Below are positions 9,330 to 17,654 of a stretch of DNA of 64,000 nt, piece by piece; the first letter of the stretch is position 1, and each line of letters begins with the position of its first letter. Source of the DNA: Paracoccus marinus (lineage in GTDB: Bacteria > Pseudomonadota > Alphaproteobacteria > Rhodobacterales > Rhodobacteraceae); the NCBI RefSeq assembly GCF_007018965.1, contig NZ_VJYZ01000013.1, positions 60,066 to 124,065 on the forward strand, written 5' to 3'. Made by a program: the position numbers and the translations under genes. The notes beneath the pieces are model-generated. The model saw only the letters and a program-made list of their open reading frames with translations. It did no database searches and was not told where the DNA came from.

Positions 9330-10244
9330 ATGACCCAACCCCCACGCTACGACCGGGCCGAGATGGACCGGCAGTACAATGCCCGCGAGACCGTCGCGGA
9401 CTACGAAGCCGAGCTGGCGCGCTATCGCACCGAAAGCGACCGGGTGCGCGCCGACCTGGCCTGCCTGCCCGACATCGTCTATGACGAGGCAAGCGGCGAG
9501 CGGCTGGACTTCTATCCGGCGGACCCGGGCGCGCCGTTGTTCGTGTGGATCCACGGCGGCTACTGGCGGGCGCTGTCCAGGGGAGACAACGCGTTTGCGG
9601 TGCGGGGGCCGCACGGGCGCGGCTTTCACGTGGCGGTCATCGACTACACGCTGGTGCCCCGCGCGACGCTGGACGAGATCGTGCGGCAGGTGCGCGCGGC
9701 GGTGGCGTTCCTCGCCCTTCGCCGCGACCGCTTCGGGATCGGGCCGCAGCCCTTCGCCGTCGGCGGGTCGTCGGCGGGCGGGCAGTTGGTGGGCATGCTG
9801 CTGGCGGACGGCTGGACGGGGGGCTTCGGCATCCCCGCCGACACGATCGGGGTCGGGCTGGCGCTGTCGGGGCTGCACGATCTTGAGCCGCTGCGGCACA
9901 GCTATGTCGACGACTTCATGCAGTTCGACGACGGGATGGTCGCGCGCAACAGCCCGATCCGCCACCTGCCCACGGGCGGACCCGCGATCCTGCTGGCCGC
10001 CGCGGGCGGGGACGAGACCTTCGAGTTCAGGCGCCAGACCGCCGACTATGTGGCCGCCTGGACCGCCGCCGGCAACCGGGCCGATCCGCTCGACATGCCC
10101 GGTTACCACCATTTCGACATCGCGCTGAGCCTGAACGATCCCGAAGGGACGCTGGCCCGCGCGCTCGACCGCGCGACGCGCGCCGTGACGGCGACGGCGG
10201 CGGCGGCGGCGGCGGCGCGCCAACAAGAAAAGGACGCGAGATGA
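9330..10244 (+). CDS. Alpha/beta hydrolase, arylformamidase (kynurenine formamidase)-like
   Basis: The 304-residue protein has the oxyanion-hole motif HGGYWRA near residue 78 and the nucleophile elbow GGSSAGG near residue 148, followed by a DLEPL/SGLHD segment and a late GYHHF histidine, the triad order of the alpha/beta fold. HGGYWR is typical of kynurenine formamidase-like enzymes, which hydrolyse N-formylkynurenine, but no other kynurenine pathway gene is nearby, so substrate is open. I chose the ATG at 9330 (GAGG upstream) over a GTG at 9300. The C-terminus ends in a poly-alanine tract encoded by a GCG repeat (about 10190-10219). It overlaps the next gene by ATGA. Confidence 0.78.
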   Translation: MTQPPRYDRAEMDRQYNARETVADYEAELARYRTESDRVRADLACLPDIVYDEASGERLDFYPADPGAPLFVWIHGGYWRALSRGDNAFAVRGPHGRGFHVAVIDYTLVPRATLDEIVRQVRAAVAFLALRRDRFGIGPQPFAVGGSSAGGQLVGMLLADGWTGGFGIPADTIGVGLALSGLHDLEPLRHSYVDDFMQFDDGMVARNSPIRHLPTGGPAILLAAAGGDETFEFRRQTADYVAAWTAAGNRADPLDMPGYHHFDIALSLNDPEGTLARALDRATRAVTATAAAAAAARQQEKDAR

Positions 10245-11287
10245 AGAAGTCAGACCGCAAGGACCGCAAGGCAGAACCCAGGGCAGCGGCCGGGGCCGCG
10301 ACCGGGCGCGACGGCGGAAAGACCCGCAAGCGCCGCCGCGCGGCGGCCGAGACGGCGGGGCTGGAACCCGTGGTGGCCGGCGCGACGGCGGATCAGGCGT
10401 CCAAGCCCGCGCGATCCGTGCAGGCCGGCATGACCGGGGCCGAGGCGCTGGCGTCGTTCCTGCGCGCGGGTGCGGCCGAATACGACCGGCAGCGCGCGCT
10501 GGTTCTGGAAACCGCCGACCCCGAACCGACCCACAAGGCGCGGGTCGCGCTGCGGCGGATGCGCGCGATCCTGGGCGGGTTCGCCCCGATCCTGTCGCAG
10601 GACGGGCTGAAATCGCTGCAGCGCGACCTGCGGCAGGCGTTCCGCGCCTTTGGCCCGCTGCGCGACGCCGACGTTCGGGCCGAGGAGTTTGCGGACACGC
10701 CCGCCGCCGACGCCCACCGCGCGGCGGCCGCCGCGCTGCGCGACGAACTGCGCGCCCGGCTTTCTGACCCGGCGGCGCAGACCCTGACCGCGCAGTTGGA
10801 CACGCGGCTTGCCGATCCCCGGTTCTGGCGCAAGGGCGGCGCGGGGCGGCGGCTGGGCGACGCGCCGGCGCAGGTCGCGGGGCAGCGCGCCATGCACGAG
10901 GCGTGGACCGCGATGCTCGCATTCGGCGACGACCTGTCGGCGCTGTCGATCGAGGACCGGCACGAGTTCCGCAAGGACGCCAAGTCGATGCGCTACCTGT
11001 CCGAGGCGTTCCGCCCGCTCTGGCCGGGCGACCCGGCCAAGGGGTTCCTGTCGCGCATGACCAAGCTGCAGGATGCGCTTGGCATCATGAACGACATTGC
11101 GGGTTTCCGCGCCCATGCCGAGGCGCAGGCGGGCGACGACGCGGACGCCGAAACGACCGATGACGCCGCCCCGCATCTGCCCGACGATCTGGACGCGCGG
11201 GAATCGGCGGCGGCCAAGGCCGCGCAGAAGGGCTGGGACCGGTTGCGCGACAAGGGTCCGTGGTGGGCGGGTTCCGCGGCTGGCTGA
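10241..11287 (+). CDS. CHAD domain protein
   Basis: The 348-residue protein starts with a basic, low-complexity stretch of about 60 residues (KKSDRKDRKAEPR, TRKRRRAAA) and continues with a CHAD domain. CHAD is an all-helical domain with conserved histidines and basic residues; here the THKARVALRRMRA motif lies near residue 97, LRDADVRAEE near residue 140, and HEFRKDAKSMRYLSEAF near residue 240. CHAD proteins are known to bind polyphosphate, often at granules, and can accompany CYTH enzymes. The start overlaps the hydrolase stop (ATGA), so the pair is co-translated, although no functional link is obvious. The acidic stretch near residue 300 is also unusual. Confidence 0.85.
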   Translation: MKKSDRKDRKAEPRAAAGAATGRDGGKTRKRRRAAAETAGLEPVVAGATADQASKPARSVQAGMTGAEALASFLRAGAAEYDRQRALVLETADPEPTHKARVALRRMRAILGGFAPILSQDGLKSLQRDLRQAFRAFGPLRDADVRAEEFADTPAADAHRAAAAALRDELRARLSDPAAQTLTAQLDTRLADPRFWRKGGAGRRLGDAPAQVAGQRAMHEAWTAMLAFGDDLSALSIEDRHEFRKDAKSMRYLSEAFRPLWPGDPAKGFLSRMTKLQDALGIMNDIAGFRAHAEAQAGDDADAETTDDAAPHLPDDLDARESAAAKAAQKGWDRLRDKGPWWAGSAAG

Positions 11288-11300
11288 GGGTTGCGGCGAA

Positions 11301-11332
11301 GGGTCCGTTCGCGTCGCGGCGCGAACGAACCC
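11301..11332. terminator. Bidirectional hairpin between convergent genes
   Basis: GTTCGCG at 11307-11313 pairs perfectly with CGCGAAC at 11320-11326, and GGGTCC/GAACCC flanks extend the stem with one mismatch. It sits between the ends of the CHAD gene (+) and the MarR gene (-), the expected place for a shared terminator. There is no clear T-run. Confidence 0.45.
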
Positions 11333-11339
11333 CCACCCC

Positions 11340-11816
11340 TCAGGACCGGGCGGCGACCTGCGCGTCGGGCGGCGGCTCAGCCGGTTCGGCCACCTGCGCC
11401 ACCGCGCGGTCGAGCGCGTCGATGGCGCGGACCAGTGCCGCGCGTTCGTCCGGGGTCATCGCGCCCAGGATCGCCTCGGACCGCGCCTCGACCGACGCAA
11501 GCGCCGCGCGGAACAGCGCCTCGCCCGCGTCCGTAATGCGGTAGTTGCGTTGCCGGCGGTCCGATCCCAGCACGGTGCGGGTAATCAGCCCCTTGTCCTC
11601 GAGCCGCCCGGCGGCGCGGCTGACCTGCACCTTGTCGAGCGAGGTGCGCTTGGACAGCGACAGCGAACTGACCCCGCCCGACCCCTCCAGAAGGAACAGG
11701 AAGCGCCATTCCTCGCGGCTGAGCCCGTGATCGCCGCCATAGACGGCGGCAAGCTGGCGCGAGAACGCATCGGCCGTGACCGCGAGGCGATAGGGAAAGA
11801 AGTCCTCGATCTGCAT
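11340..11816 (-). CDS. MarR family transcriptional regulator
   Basis: The 158-residue protein has the winged helix-turn-helix layout of MarR: a helical N-terminus (FPYRLAVTADAFSRQLAAVYG), the recognition region SSLSLSKRTSLDKVQVSRAAGRLEDKG cut around residues 50-77, and the wing RTVLGSDRRQRNYRIT. It lies 11 bases after maiA at the end of the hmgA-fahA-maiA strand, so it may be a co-transcribed ligand-responsive repressor of the homogentisate genes, as seen for MarR regulators of aromatic catabolism. This link is an inference from position. No signal peptide or membrane segment is seen. Confidence 0.88.
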   Translation of the reverse strand: MQIEDFFPYRLAVTADAFSRQLAAVYGGDHGLSREEWRFLFLLEGSGGVSSLSLSKRTSLDKVQVSRAAGRLEDKGLITRTVLGSDRRQRNYRITDAGEALFRAALASVEARSEAILGAMTPDERAALVRAIDALDRAVAQVAEPAEPPPDAQVAARS

Positions 11817-11827
11817 CCACGCCCCCG

Positions 11828-12502
11828 TCAGGAAGTCCTTTTGCCACCCCCTGCCGCCTCGGCCGCCGCCTTAGCCCGGTCGGGGTGGGCCGCAACCATC
11901 CGCTCGTCCACCGCCGCGCTTTCGGCGATCCGCAACAGGTTCGGCCAGCCGTCGATCGGCACCCCCCAGCGGGCGGCGTTGTAAAGCTGCGGCACCACGG
12001 CGCAATCCGCAAGTCCGGGATCGTCGCCCATCGCAAAGCGTCCGCCCGGCGCCCGGTCCAGCAGCCGTTCGACCGCGGCAAGGCCGCTGGCGATGTTGTC
12101 GGTATTCCACCGCGCCCGCGCATCGGCGCCCGCCAGCGCCTCGACCCGGTTCAGCACCCGCAGGTTCGACAGCGGATGGATGTCGCAGGCGATGGCCATC
12201 ACGATCGCGCGGGCCGTGGCGCGCGCGGCCGCATCGTCGGGAAGCAGCGGCGGCGTGGGCCGCGTCTCGTCCAGATAGGCGATGATGGCCAGCGACTGGG
12301 TCAGCGCCAGCCCGTCGATCTCAAGCACCGGGACCAGCCCCTGCGGGTTCAGCCGCAGGTGGCCGTCGCCGCGCTGCGCGCCCTGGGTCAGGTCCACCGC
12401 GACCGTGTCGTAGTCGATCCCTTTCAGCGCCAGCGCCAGCCTGACGCGGTAAGCGGCGGACGAGCGGTAGTAGTCGTGCAGGACCGGCCGGATCACGGTC
12501 AC
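11828..12502 (-). CDS. maiA: Maleylacetoacetate isomerase (zeta-class GST)
   Basis: The 224-residue enzyme isomerises maleylacetoacetate to fumarylacetoacetate using glutathione. The zeta-GST signature SSAAYRVRLALALKG lies at about residues 11-25, followed by NPQGLVPVLEIDG and QSLAIIAYLDETRP in the thioredoxin-like domain, and by the helical domain with CDIHPLSNLRVLN. The start is a GTG that overlaps the fahA stop (GTGA), giving tight coupling; a second GTG two codons on is the alternative. It stands between fahA and a MarR gene in the homogentisate operon. Confidence 0.94.
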   Translation of the reverse strand: MTVIRPVLHDYYRSSAAYRVRLALALKGIDYDTVAVDLTQGAQRGDGHLRLNPQGLVPVLEIDGLALTQSLAIIAYLDETRPTPPLLPDDAAARATARAIVMAIACDIHPLSNLRVLNRVEALAGADARARWNTDNIASGLAAVERLLDRAPGGRFAMGDDPGLADCAVVPQLYNAARWGVPIDGWPNLLRIAESAAVDERMVAAHPDRAKAAAEAAGGGKRTS

Positions 12503-13752
12503 GCCCTCGCGGGCAGGATCCTGCCCGAGCAGGGGCCAAAGCCGATCCGGTAGCCCGGCCCTTCGGCAAAGCCGTAAAGCGCGACCGTGTCGCCGTCCTG
12601 GATGAAGGTCCGGGCCTCGCCGTTGACGGTGACGGGTTCCTTGCCGCCCGCCGTCATCTCCAGCAGCGCCCCGGTCTGGTCCCGCGCTGGCCCCGAGATG
12701 GTGCCGGTCCCCAGCAGGTCGCCCACCCGCATCGGGCAGCCGCTTTCGGTGTGGTGCGCCAGCTGCTGCGCCGACGAATAATACATCACGTTGTAGTTCG
12801 TGCGGGCCATGTCCTGCCCGTTCATGGTCCAGCCGACCGTCAGGTCGAAGAAGCCGGGCCGTTCCTCGTGGAGATAGGGCAGCAGCGGGTTGTCGCGGGT
12901 GGCGCCGTTGCAGCGGAACGGTTCCAGCGCGGCGACGGTGACGATCCACGGGCTGATCGTGGTCCCCAGCGCCTTGGCCTGGAACGGCCCGAGCGGCTGG
13001 TATTCCCACGCCTGGATGTCGCGCGCCGACCAGTCGTTCAGAAGGACGTAGCCGAAGATCGCGCGCTCGGCCGACTCGACGCTCAGCCGCTCGCCCATCG
13101 GGGTGTCGGCGCCGACGATGGCGCCCAGTTCCAGTTCCAGGTCGAGACGGCGGCAGGCGGTCCATTCGGGGCCGTTCTCGCCCTTCACCTGCCCCATCGG
13201 GCGGACGATGTCGGTGCCCGACACGACGACCGACGATGCGCGCCCGTTATAGCCGATGGGCATGTGGGTCCATTGCGGCGGCAGCGCGTTTTCCGGGCCG
13301 CGAAACAGGACGCCCACGTTGTAGGCGTGGTTCTTCGAGGCGTAGAAGTCCGTGAACTCCGCCACCCGGATCGGCAGGTGCAGCGTCGCGTCGGCCATCG
13401 CCACGGTGGGCAGGTCGCGGTCGCCGCCTTCGGCCAGCAGTTCCGTCAGCCGCGCGCGGACCCGGTCCCATGCGGGGCGGCCCAGCGCGATGAAGTCGTT
13501 GAGGACGGGGGCGGAAAACGTGCCGCCCGCGTCCAGCTTGCCCGCCTGTTCCGCCGCCGCCAGATCCACGATCCGGTCGCCGATCGCGACCCCGCAGCGG
13601 GGCGCGCCCCCGCCGATGGAGAACACGCCGTAGGGCAGGTTCTGCAGCGGAAAGTCGGTGCCGGGGTCGTTCGCGCTGTCGATCCAGCTGGTCGGGGCGT
13701 CGGTCGTCGGGGTTTCGGTCGTCCGGCTATCGGGCATCCGGGTATCGGGCAT
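12499..13752 (-). CDS. fahA: Fumarylacetoacetase
   Basis: The 417-residue hydrolase splits fumarylacetoacetate into fumarate and acetoacetate, the last step of tyrosine catabolism. The family segments are NLPYGVFS near residue 35, FTDFYASKNHAYNVG near residue 125 (active-site histidine), the metal-binding ELELGAIVG segment near residue 200, and LLNDWSARDIQAWEYQPLGP near residue 235 with the catalytic acid residues. I start at 13752 because AAGGA lies 8 bases upstream and the length then matches the usual 415-420; 14 further codons upstream are open. The first 20 residues are an unusual threonine- and proline-rich repeat-like stretch (PDTRMPDSRTTETPTTD). Confidence 0.95.
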   Translation of the reverse strand: MPDTRMPDSRTTETPTTDAPTSWIDSANDPGTDFPLQNLPYGVFSIGGGAPRCGVAIGDRIVDLAAAEQAGKLDAGGTFSAPVLNDFIALGRPAWDRVRARLTELLAEGGDRDLPTVAMADATLHLPIRVAEFTDFYASKNHAYNVGVLFRGPENALPPQWTHMPIGYNGRASSVVVSGTDIVRPMGQVKGENGPEWTACRRLDLELELGAIVGADTPMGERLSVESAERAIFGYVLLNDWSARDIQAWEYQPLGPFQAKALGTTISPWIVTVAALEPFRCNGATRDNPLLPYLHEERPGFFDLTVGWTMNGQDMARTNYNVMYYSSAQQLAHHTESGCPMRVGDLLGTGTISGPARDQTGALLEMTAGGKEPVTVNGEARTFIQDGDTVALYGFAEGPGYRIGFGPCSGRILPARA

Positions 13753-13797
13753 CGGTCGGTCCTTCGTGGTCGGGTCGGGCGGCGCGGCGGCCACCCC

Positions 13798-15177
13798 TTA
13801 TTTCGTGCCGGGCGTGCCGTCGAACTTCTTTTCCAGGCTCTGCCAGCAATCGACATAGTCGTCCTGCAGCGGCATCTCGGTCGCGGCCCATTTCGTGAGC
13901 ATCTGGGGAAAACGGGTCTCGAACATGAACTGCATCGTCTCGACCTGCTTGGCGGGCACCATCGGCTCGGTCGAGCCGTGCTCGAACGCGTTCCGGTCGG
14001 GGCCGTGCGGCAGCATCATGTTGTGCAGGCTGACGCCGCCCGGAACGAACCCCTTGGGCTTGGCGTCGTAGATGCCGTGGATGTTGCCCATCAGTTCTGA
14101 CATGACGTTCTTGTGGTACCAGGGCGGGCGGAACGAATGTTCTGCCACCAGCCAGCGGTCGCGGAACAGCACGAAGTCGATGTTCGCGGTGCCGGGCAGG
14201 CCCGAGGGCGCGGTCAGCACGGTGAAGATCGACGGGTCCGGGTGGTCGAACAGGATCGCGCCGACCGGCGAATAGGCGCGCAGGTCGTACTTGTAGGCGG
14301 CGTAGTTGCCGTGCCACGCCACCACGTCCAGCGGGCTGTGGTCGATGAAAGTCTCGTGGAACTCGCCGCACCACTTGATGACGACGCGGGACCGCGCCTC
14401 GCGGTCCTCGAACGCGGCGACCGGGCACTTGAAGTCGCGCGGGTTGGCCAGGCAGTTGGCGCCGATCGGGCCGCGGCCCGGCAGCTCGAACATCTGGCCG
14501 TAATTTTCGCAGACAAAGCCGCGGGCGGGGCCCTCGACCAGCTCCACGCGATACACGAGGCCGCGCGGGATGATCGCGATTTCCTGCGGCTCAAGGTCGA
14601 TCACGCCCAGCTCGGTGCAAAACCGCAGCCGCCCTTCCTGCGGGACGACCAGCAGTTCGCTGTCGGCGGAATAGAAGTATTCGTCCTGCATCGACTGCGA
14701 CACCAGATAGACGTGGCTCGCCATGCCGACCTGCGTGTGGACGTCGCCCGCCGTGGTGACGGTCCGCATCCCGGTGATCCAGGTCAGCGGTTCGCTGGAA
14801 TGGGGCACCGGGTCCCAGCGGTACTGGCCCAGGCTCGTGACGCCGGGCAGGACGTTCGGCGCGGTCTTCCAGTGCGGCACCTCGATCGGGGCGAAGCGGC
14901 CCACGTGCTTGACCGAGGGGCGGATGCGGTAGCACCAGGTCCGTTCCGGCATGTGGGCGGTGAAGGCGGTGCCCGACAGCTGCTCGGCGTAAAGGCCGTA
15001 GTTCACCTTCTGCGGGCTGTTCTGGCCCTGCGGCAGCGCGCCGGGCAGCGCCTCGGTCTCGAAGTCGTTGCCGAAGCCCGGCATGTAGCCCGGGGTCGTG
15101 CCCTTGCCGTTCCGGTCCTGGGTCATCCCCTCGGGCAGCGCCTGCGGGGGCCGGGACATCACGCGTCCATCCTGCAT
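13798..15177 (-). CDS. hmgA: Homogentisate 1,2-dioxygenase
   Basis: The 459-residue iron enzyme opens the ring of homogentisate to maleylacetoacetate. Family landmarks include [19 protein letters not shown] near the N-terminus, the [18 protein letters not shown] region, and iron-ligand segments in the C-terminal half such as [16 protein letters not shown] with its histidine-rich PPWYHKN motif, followed by NMMLPHGPD and HG near the end. AAAGGA precedes the ATG at 15177; an earlier in-frame start is less likely. It heads the hmgA-fahA-maiA-marR run and follows the MHS transporter by 54 bases, probably as one operon divergent from an IclR regulator. Confidence 0.96.
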   Translation of the reverse strand: MQDGRVMSRPPQALPEGMTQDRNGKGTTPGYMPGFGNDFETEALPGALPQGQNSPQKVNYGLYAEQLSGTAFTAHMPERTWCYRIRPSVKHVGRFAPIEVPHWKTAPNVLPGVTSLGQYRWDPVPHSSEPLTWITGMRTVTTAGDVHTQVGMASHVYLVSQSMQDEYFYSADSELLVVPQEGRLRFCTELGVIDLEPQEIAIIPRGLVYRVELVEGPARGFVCENYGQMFELPGRGPIGANCLANPRDFKCPVAAFEDREARSRVVIKWCGEFHETFIDHSPLDVVAWHGNYAAYKYDLRAYSPVGAILFDHPDPSIFTVLTAPSGLPGTANIDFVLFRDRWLVAEHSFRPPWYHKNVMSELMGNIHGIYDAKPKGFVPGGVSLHNMMLPHGPDRNAFEHGSTEPMVPAKQVETMQFMFETRFPQMLTKWAATEMPLQDDYVDCWQSLEKKFDGTPGTK

Positions 15178-15231
15178 CTTCGTCGTCCTTTCGCCTTGGG
15201 TGTGGCGCGGCGGGCGCACGGCCCGCCGGCG

Positions 15232-16548
15232 TCATTTCAGCAAGTCGGCGCCCCGCGTCTCGCGCGTCGTCAGCATGACGAGGATCGCGGGCAGCGCCAT
15301 GATCGTAGCATACCAGCCGACCGCCATGGGCGCGCCGAAACGCTGCATGAGCCAGGTGCCCACGATGGGCGCCAGCGCCCCGCCCAGGACCGCCGCCACC
15401 GAATAGGCGGTGGACATGGCGGTATAGCGGACGCGGGCCGGGAACAGTTCGGTGAAATAGGCCGACATGCCGCCGACGATGATCCCGTGGCAGGTCAGCG
15501 TCAGGATCGTGGCCCAGCGCAGCTGTTCGGGCGTGGCACCGACGGGCAGGGTGAACAGGTGGAACCCGGCCATGAGCCCCAGGACGAGGCCCGCGATGGT
15601 GACGGGGCGGCGGCCGATCCGGTCGGCCAGCGCGCCTGCGGCGAGGATCGAGCCGACCTCGACCAGCGAGCCCCAGAACACCGCGTCCAGCGCGGCGGGG
15701 CGCGGCGCCTTCAGCCAGACCGTCGCCAGCACGATGAAGAAGCTGGAGAACAGGTAGAACATGGTGCTTTCGCCCATCTTCACCAGCAGCACCCGCAGCA
15801 TGTCGCCGGGATACTCGGCCAGCGCGGTCCGCAGCGGCGCCTGCACGACCTCGTGCCGGTTTTCCTGCACCTCGACGAAGGCGGGCGATTCCTCGACCCG
15901 CGCGCGGATCCAGTAGCCAAGGCCGATCAGCACGATTGAGGCGAGGAACGGGATCCGCCAGCCCCAGGCGACGAACGCGTCCTGCCCGACCCATCCGATG
16001 ACAAGGCCGATGGCCGCGGTCGCCAGCACGTTCCCGGCCGGCCCGCCGATCATCGGAAACCCGGTCCACAGGCCGCGCTGCCGCGCGGGCAGGCTTTCCG
16101 CGATCATCACCAGCGCGCCGGTCGATTCGCCCCCCACCGCGAAGCCCTGCAGCACCCGCAGGACCAGCAGCAGCACGGGCGCGAGGACGCCGACCTGCGC
16201 GTAGGTGGGCAAAAGCCCCATCGCGACCGTGGACACGCCCATCAGGGCGATGCTGTACATCAGCGCCTTCTTGCGCCCGATCCGGTCGCCCAGGTTGCCG
16301 AAGAACCAGCCGCCCAGCGGCCGCGCGACAAAGCCCACCGCCTGCGTCATCAGCGCCGCGATCAGGCCCGCGACCGGGTCCGACGACGGGAAGAACGCGG
16401 TGTTGAACACCAGCACCGCGCAGACGGCGAAGATGGCGAAGTCGTACCATTCGACGATGGTGCCCATGCTGCTGGCGATGAGCAGGCGCACGCGCGCTGC
16501 GGTGGCGACCGGGCGCGCCGCATGCGGGCCTGGCTGAACGTAGGTCAT
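15232..16548 (-). CDS. MHS-family (metabolite:H+ symporter) MFS transporter
   Basis: The 438-residue membrane protein has 12 predicted hydrophobic segments. It opens with the IASSMGTIVEWYDFAIFA motif typical of the MHS branch, then GGWFFGNLGDRIGRKKALM in the first cytoplasmic loop (GDRxGRK signature), LQGFAVGGESTGA, and a second DRIGRRPV loop near residue 310. MHS carriers move organic acids or amino-acid derivatives with protons across the inner membrane. Being first in the hmg operon and divergent from an IclR gene, it may import homogentisate or a related phenylacetate derivative; this is only inferred. GGGGGGA lies upstream of the chosen ATG. Confidence 0.88.
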   Translation of the reverse strand: MTYVQPGPHAARPVATAARVRLLIASSMGTIVEWYDFAIFAVCAVLVFNTAFFPSSDPVAGLIAALMTQAVGFVARPLGGWFFGNLGDRIGRKKALMYSIALMGVSTVAMGLLPTYAQVGVLAPVLLLVLRVLQGFAVGGESTGALVMIAESLPARQRGLWTGFPMIGGPAGNVLATAAIGLVIGWVGQDAFVAWGWRIPFLASIVLIGLGYWIRARVEESPAFVEVQENRHEVVQAPLRTALAEYPGDMLRVLLVKMGESTMFYLFSSFFIVLATVWLKAPRPAALDAVFWGSLVEVGSILAAGALADRIGRRPVTIAGLVLGLMAGFHLFTLPVGATPEQLRWATILTLTCHGIIVGGMSAYFTELFPARVRYTAMSTAYSVAAVLGGALAPIVGTWLMQRFGAPMAVGWYATIMALPAILVMLTTRETRGADLLK

Positions 16549-16617
16549 TCTGTCCCCCCCTTGGACGGCCGGCGATCCGTCCGCGGCCGCCGCCTGAAAG
16601 GTGCGTAGGGCAGGTGT

Positions 16618-16653
16618 GGTTGCAACGGCAACCATAATGTTTCATGTGCAACG
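16618..16653. promoter_or_regulatory. Candidate operator region for the IclR-type regulator
   Basis: The divergent gap between the MHS transporter and the IclR gene holds a perfect inverted repeat GGTTGC-AACG-GCAACC (16618-16633) and a second copy of its TGCAACG core at 16647-16653, 26 bases from the first copy at 16621. TTTC/GAAA arms flank the second copy. Repeated palindromic sites between a regulator and its target are typical of IclR proteins, so this is a plausible binding region. Confidence 0.42.
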
Positions 16654-16773
16654 AAATGTGAGCGGGCTCGCGACGGGCTTGCGGCGGGCTTGCGGCGCGC
16701 CCGCCCGGACCCGTTGCGCGGCTGTCCCCCGCCATGCGACCAAGGGGCACCGGAATCAGCCCCCAGGATCGAC

Positions 16774-17610
16774 GTGCCACGCAACGACGCCGAACCCCGG
16801 CACCCCGACACCCCGTCCATCGCTCGAACCGCCCCGCCCGCCGAGACGGCAAGGGCAGGGCCCGACACCTCGCGCGTGGTCGCCCGCGCGCTCGACGTGG
16901 CGCTGGCGCTGGCGGCGGCCGACGGGCTGACGCGGGCGGAACTCGCCCAGCGCTTGCGGCTGCCCGCGACGACGGTGCTGCGGCTGCTGACGACGCTCGC
17001 CGCCGTCCGCATGGCCGAGATCGACCCCGCCACCCAGCGCTGGACGGTCGGCCCGGCCGCCTTTCGCCTTGGCGCCGCGTTCCTGCGCCGGGGCGGCCTG
17101 GGCGAGCGTGCGGCGCCGGTCCTGCGCGGGCTGGCCGCGGACAGCGGCGAAACCGCGCTGCTGGTCGTGGCCGACGGCGACGCGGCGATGGTGGTGGGGC
17201 AGGTCAGCCCCGCGCACCCGGTCCGCGCCGACCTGCCCGACGGCGCGCGCCTGCCCCTGCACGCGACCGCCGCGGGCAAGGCGCTGATCGCGCACCTGCC
17301 CTTGCAGCGGGTGCAGGCGCTGCTGGGGCGCGGCGCGTTCCCGTTTCACACCGACGCCACCCTGACCGACCAGGGGATGCTGACCGCCGATCTTGCCACC
17401 ATCCGACACACCGGCGTGACCCGCGACGCGGGCGAATGGCAGGCGGGGTTGTCCAGCATCGCCGCGCCGGTCTTTGGGGGCTTGGGCAAGCCGGTGGCGG
17501 CGCTGGCGCTGGCCGGGCCTTCGGCGCGGCTGACGGGGGCGCGGATGGACCAGCTTGCCGCCTCGCTCGCAAACGCCGCGCGGGCGCTTGGGCAGGCGCT
17601 CGGCGGCTGA
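16774..17610 (+). CDS. IclR family transcriptional regulator
   Basis: The 278-residue protein has an N-terminal winged helix (LTRAELAQRLRLPATTVLRLLTTLA, cut around residues 53-76) and the IclR effector domain with LPLHATAAGKALIAHLP near residue 165 and the GLSSIAAPVF motif near residue 225, both diagnostic. Members such as HmgR control homogentisate and related aromatic pathways. The gene diverges from the transporter-hmgA-fahA-maiA genes, which makes it their likely regulator (inference). I chose the GTG at 16774 because CAGGA lies 6 bases upstream and no ATG fits; the open frame continues further upstream without a good ribosome-binding site. Confidence 0.88.
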   Translation: MPRNDAEPRHPDTPSIARTAPPAETARAGPDTSRVVARALDVALALAAADGLTRAELAQRLRLPATTVLRLLTTLAAVRMAEIDPATQRWTVGPAAFRLGAAFLRRGGLGERAAPVLRGLAADSGETALLVVADGDAAMVVGQVSPAHPVRADLPDGARLPLHATAAGKALIAHLPLQRVQALLGRGAFPFHTDATLTDQGMLTADLATIRHTGVTRDAGEWQAGLSSIAAPVFGGLGKPVAALALAGPSARLTGARMDQLAASLANAARALGQALGG

Positions 17611-17654
17611 CGCGGCCCTTTTCCGGGCCGGTCGCAAAGGCTAGGTTCGGGGCG

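Noticed and set aside
10185..10222. GCG repeat tract at the end of the hydrolase gene as a phase-variable element
   Set aside because: It is a trinucleotide repeat in frame, so slippage would only change the number of alanines; no switching is expected.
11340..11816. MarR gene as part of a divergent pair with the CHAD gene
   Set aside because: The two converge, not diverge, and share a terminator-like hairpin; the MarR gene belongs with maiA.
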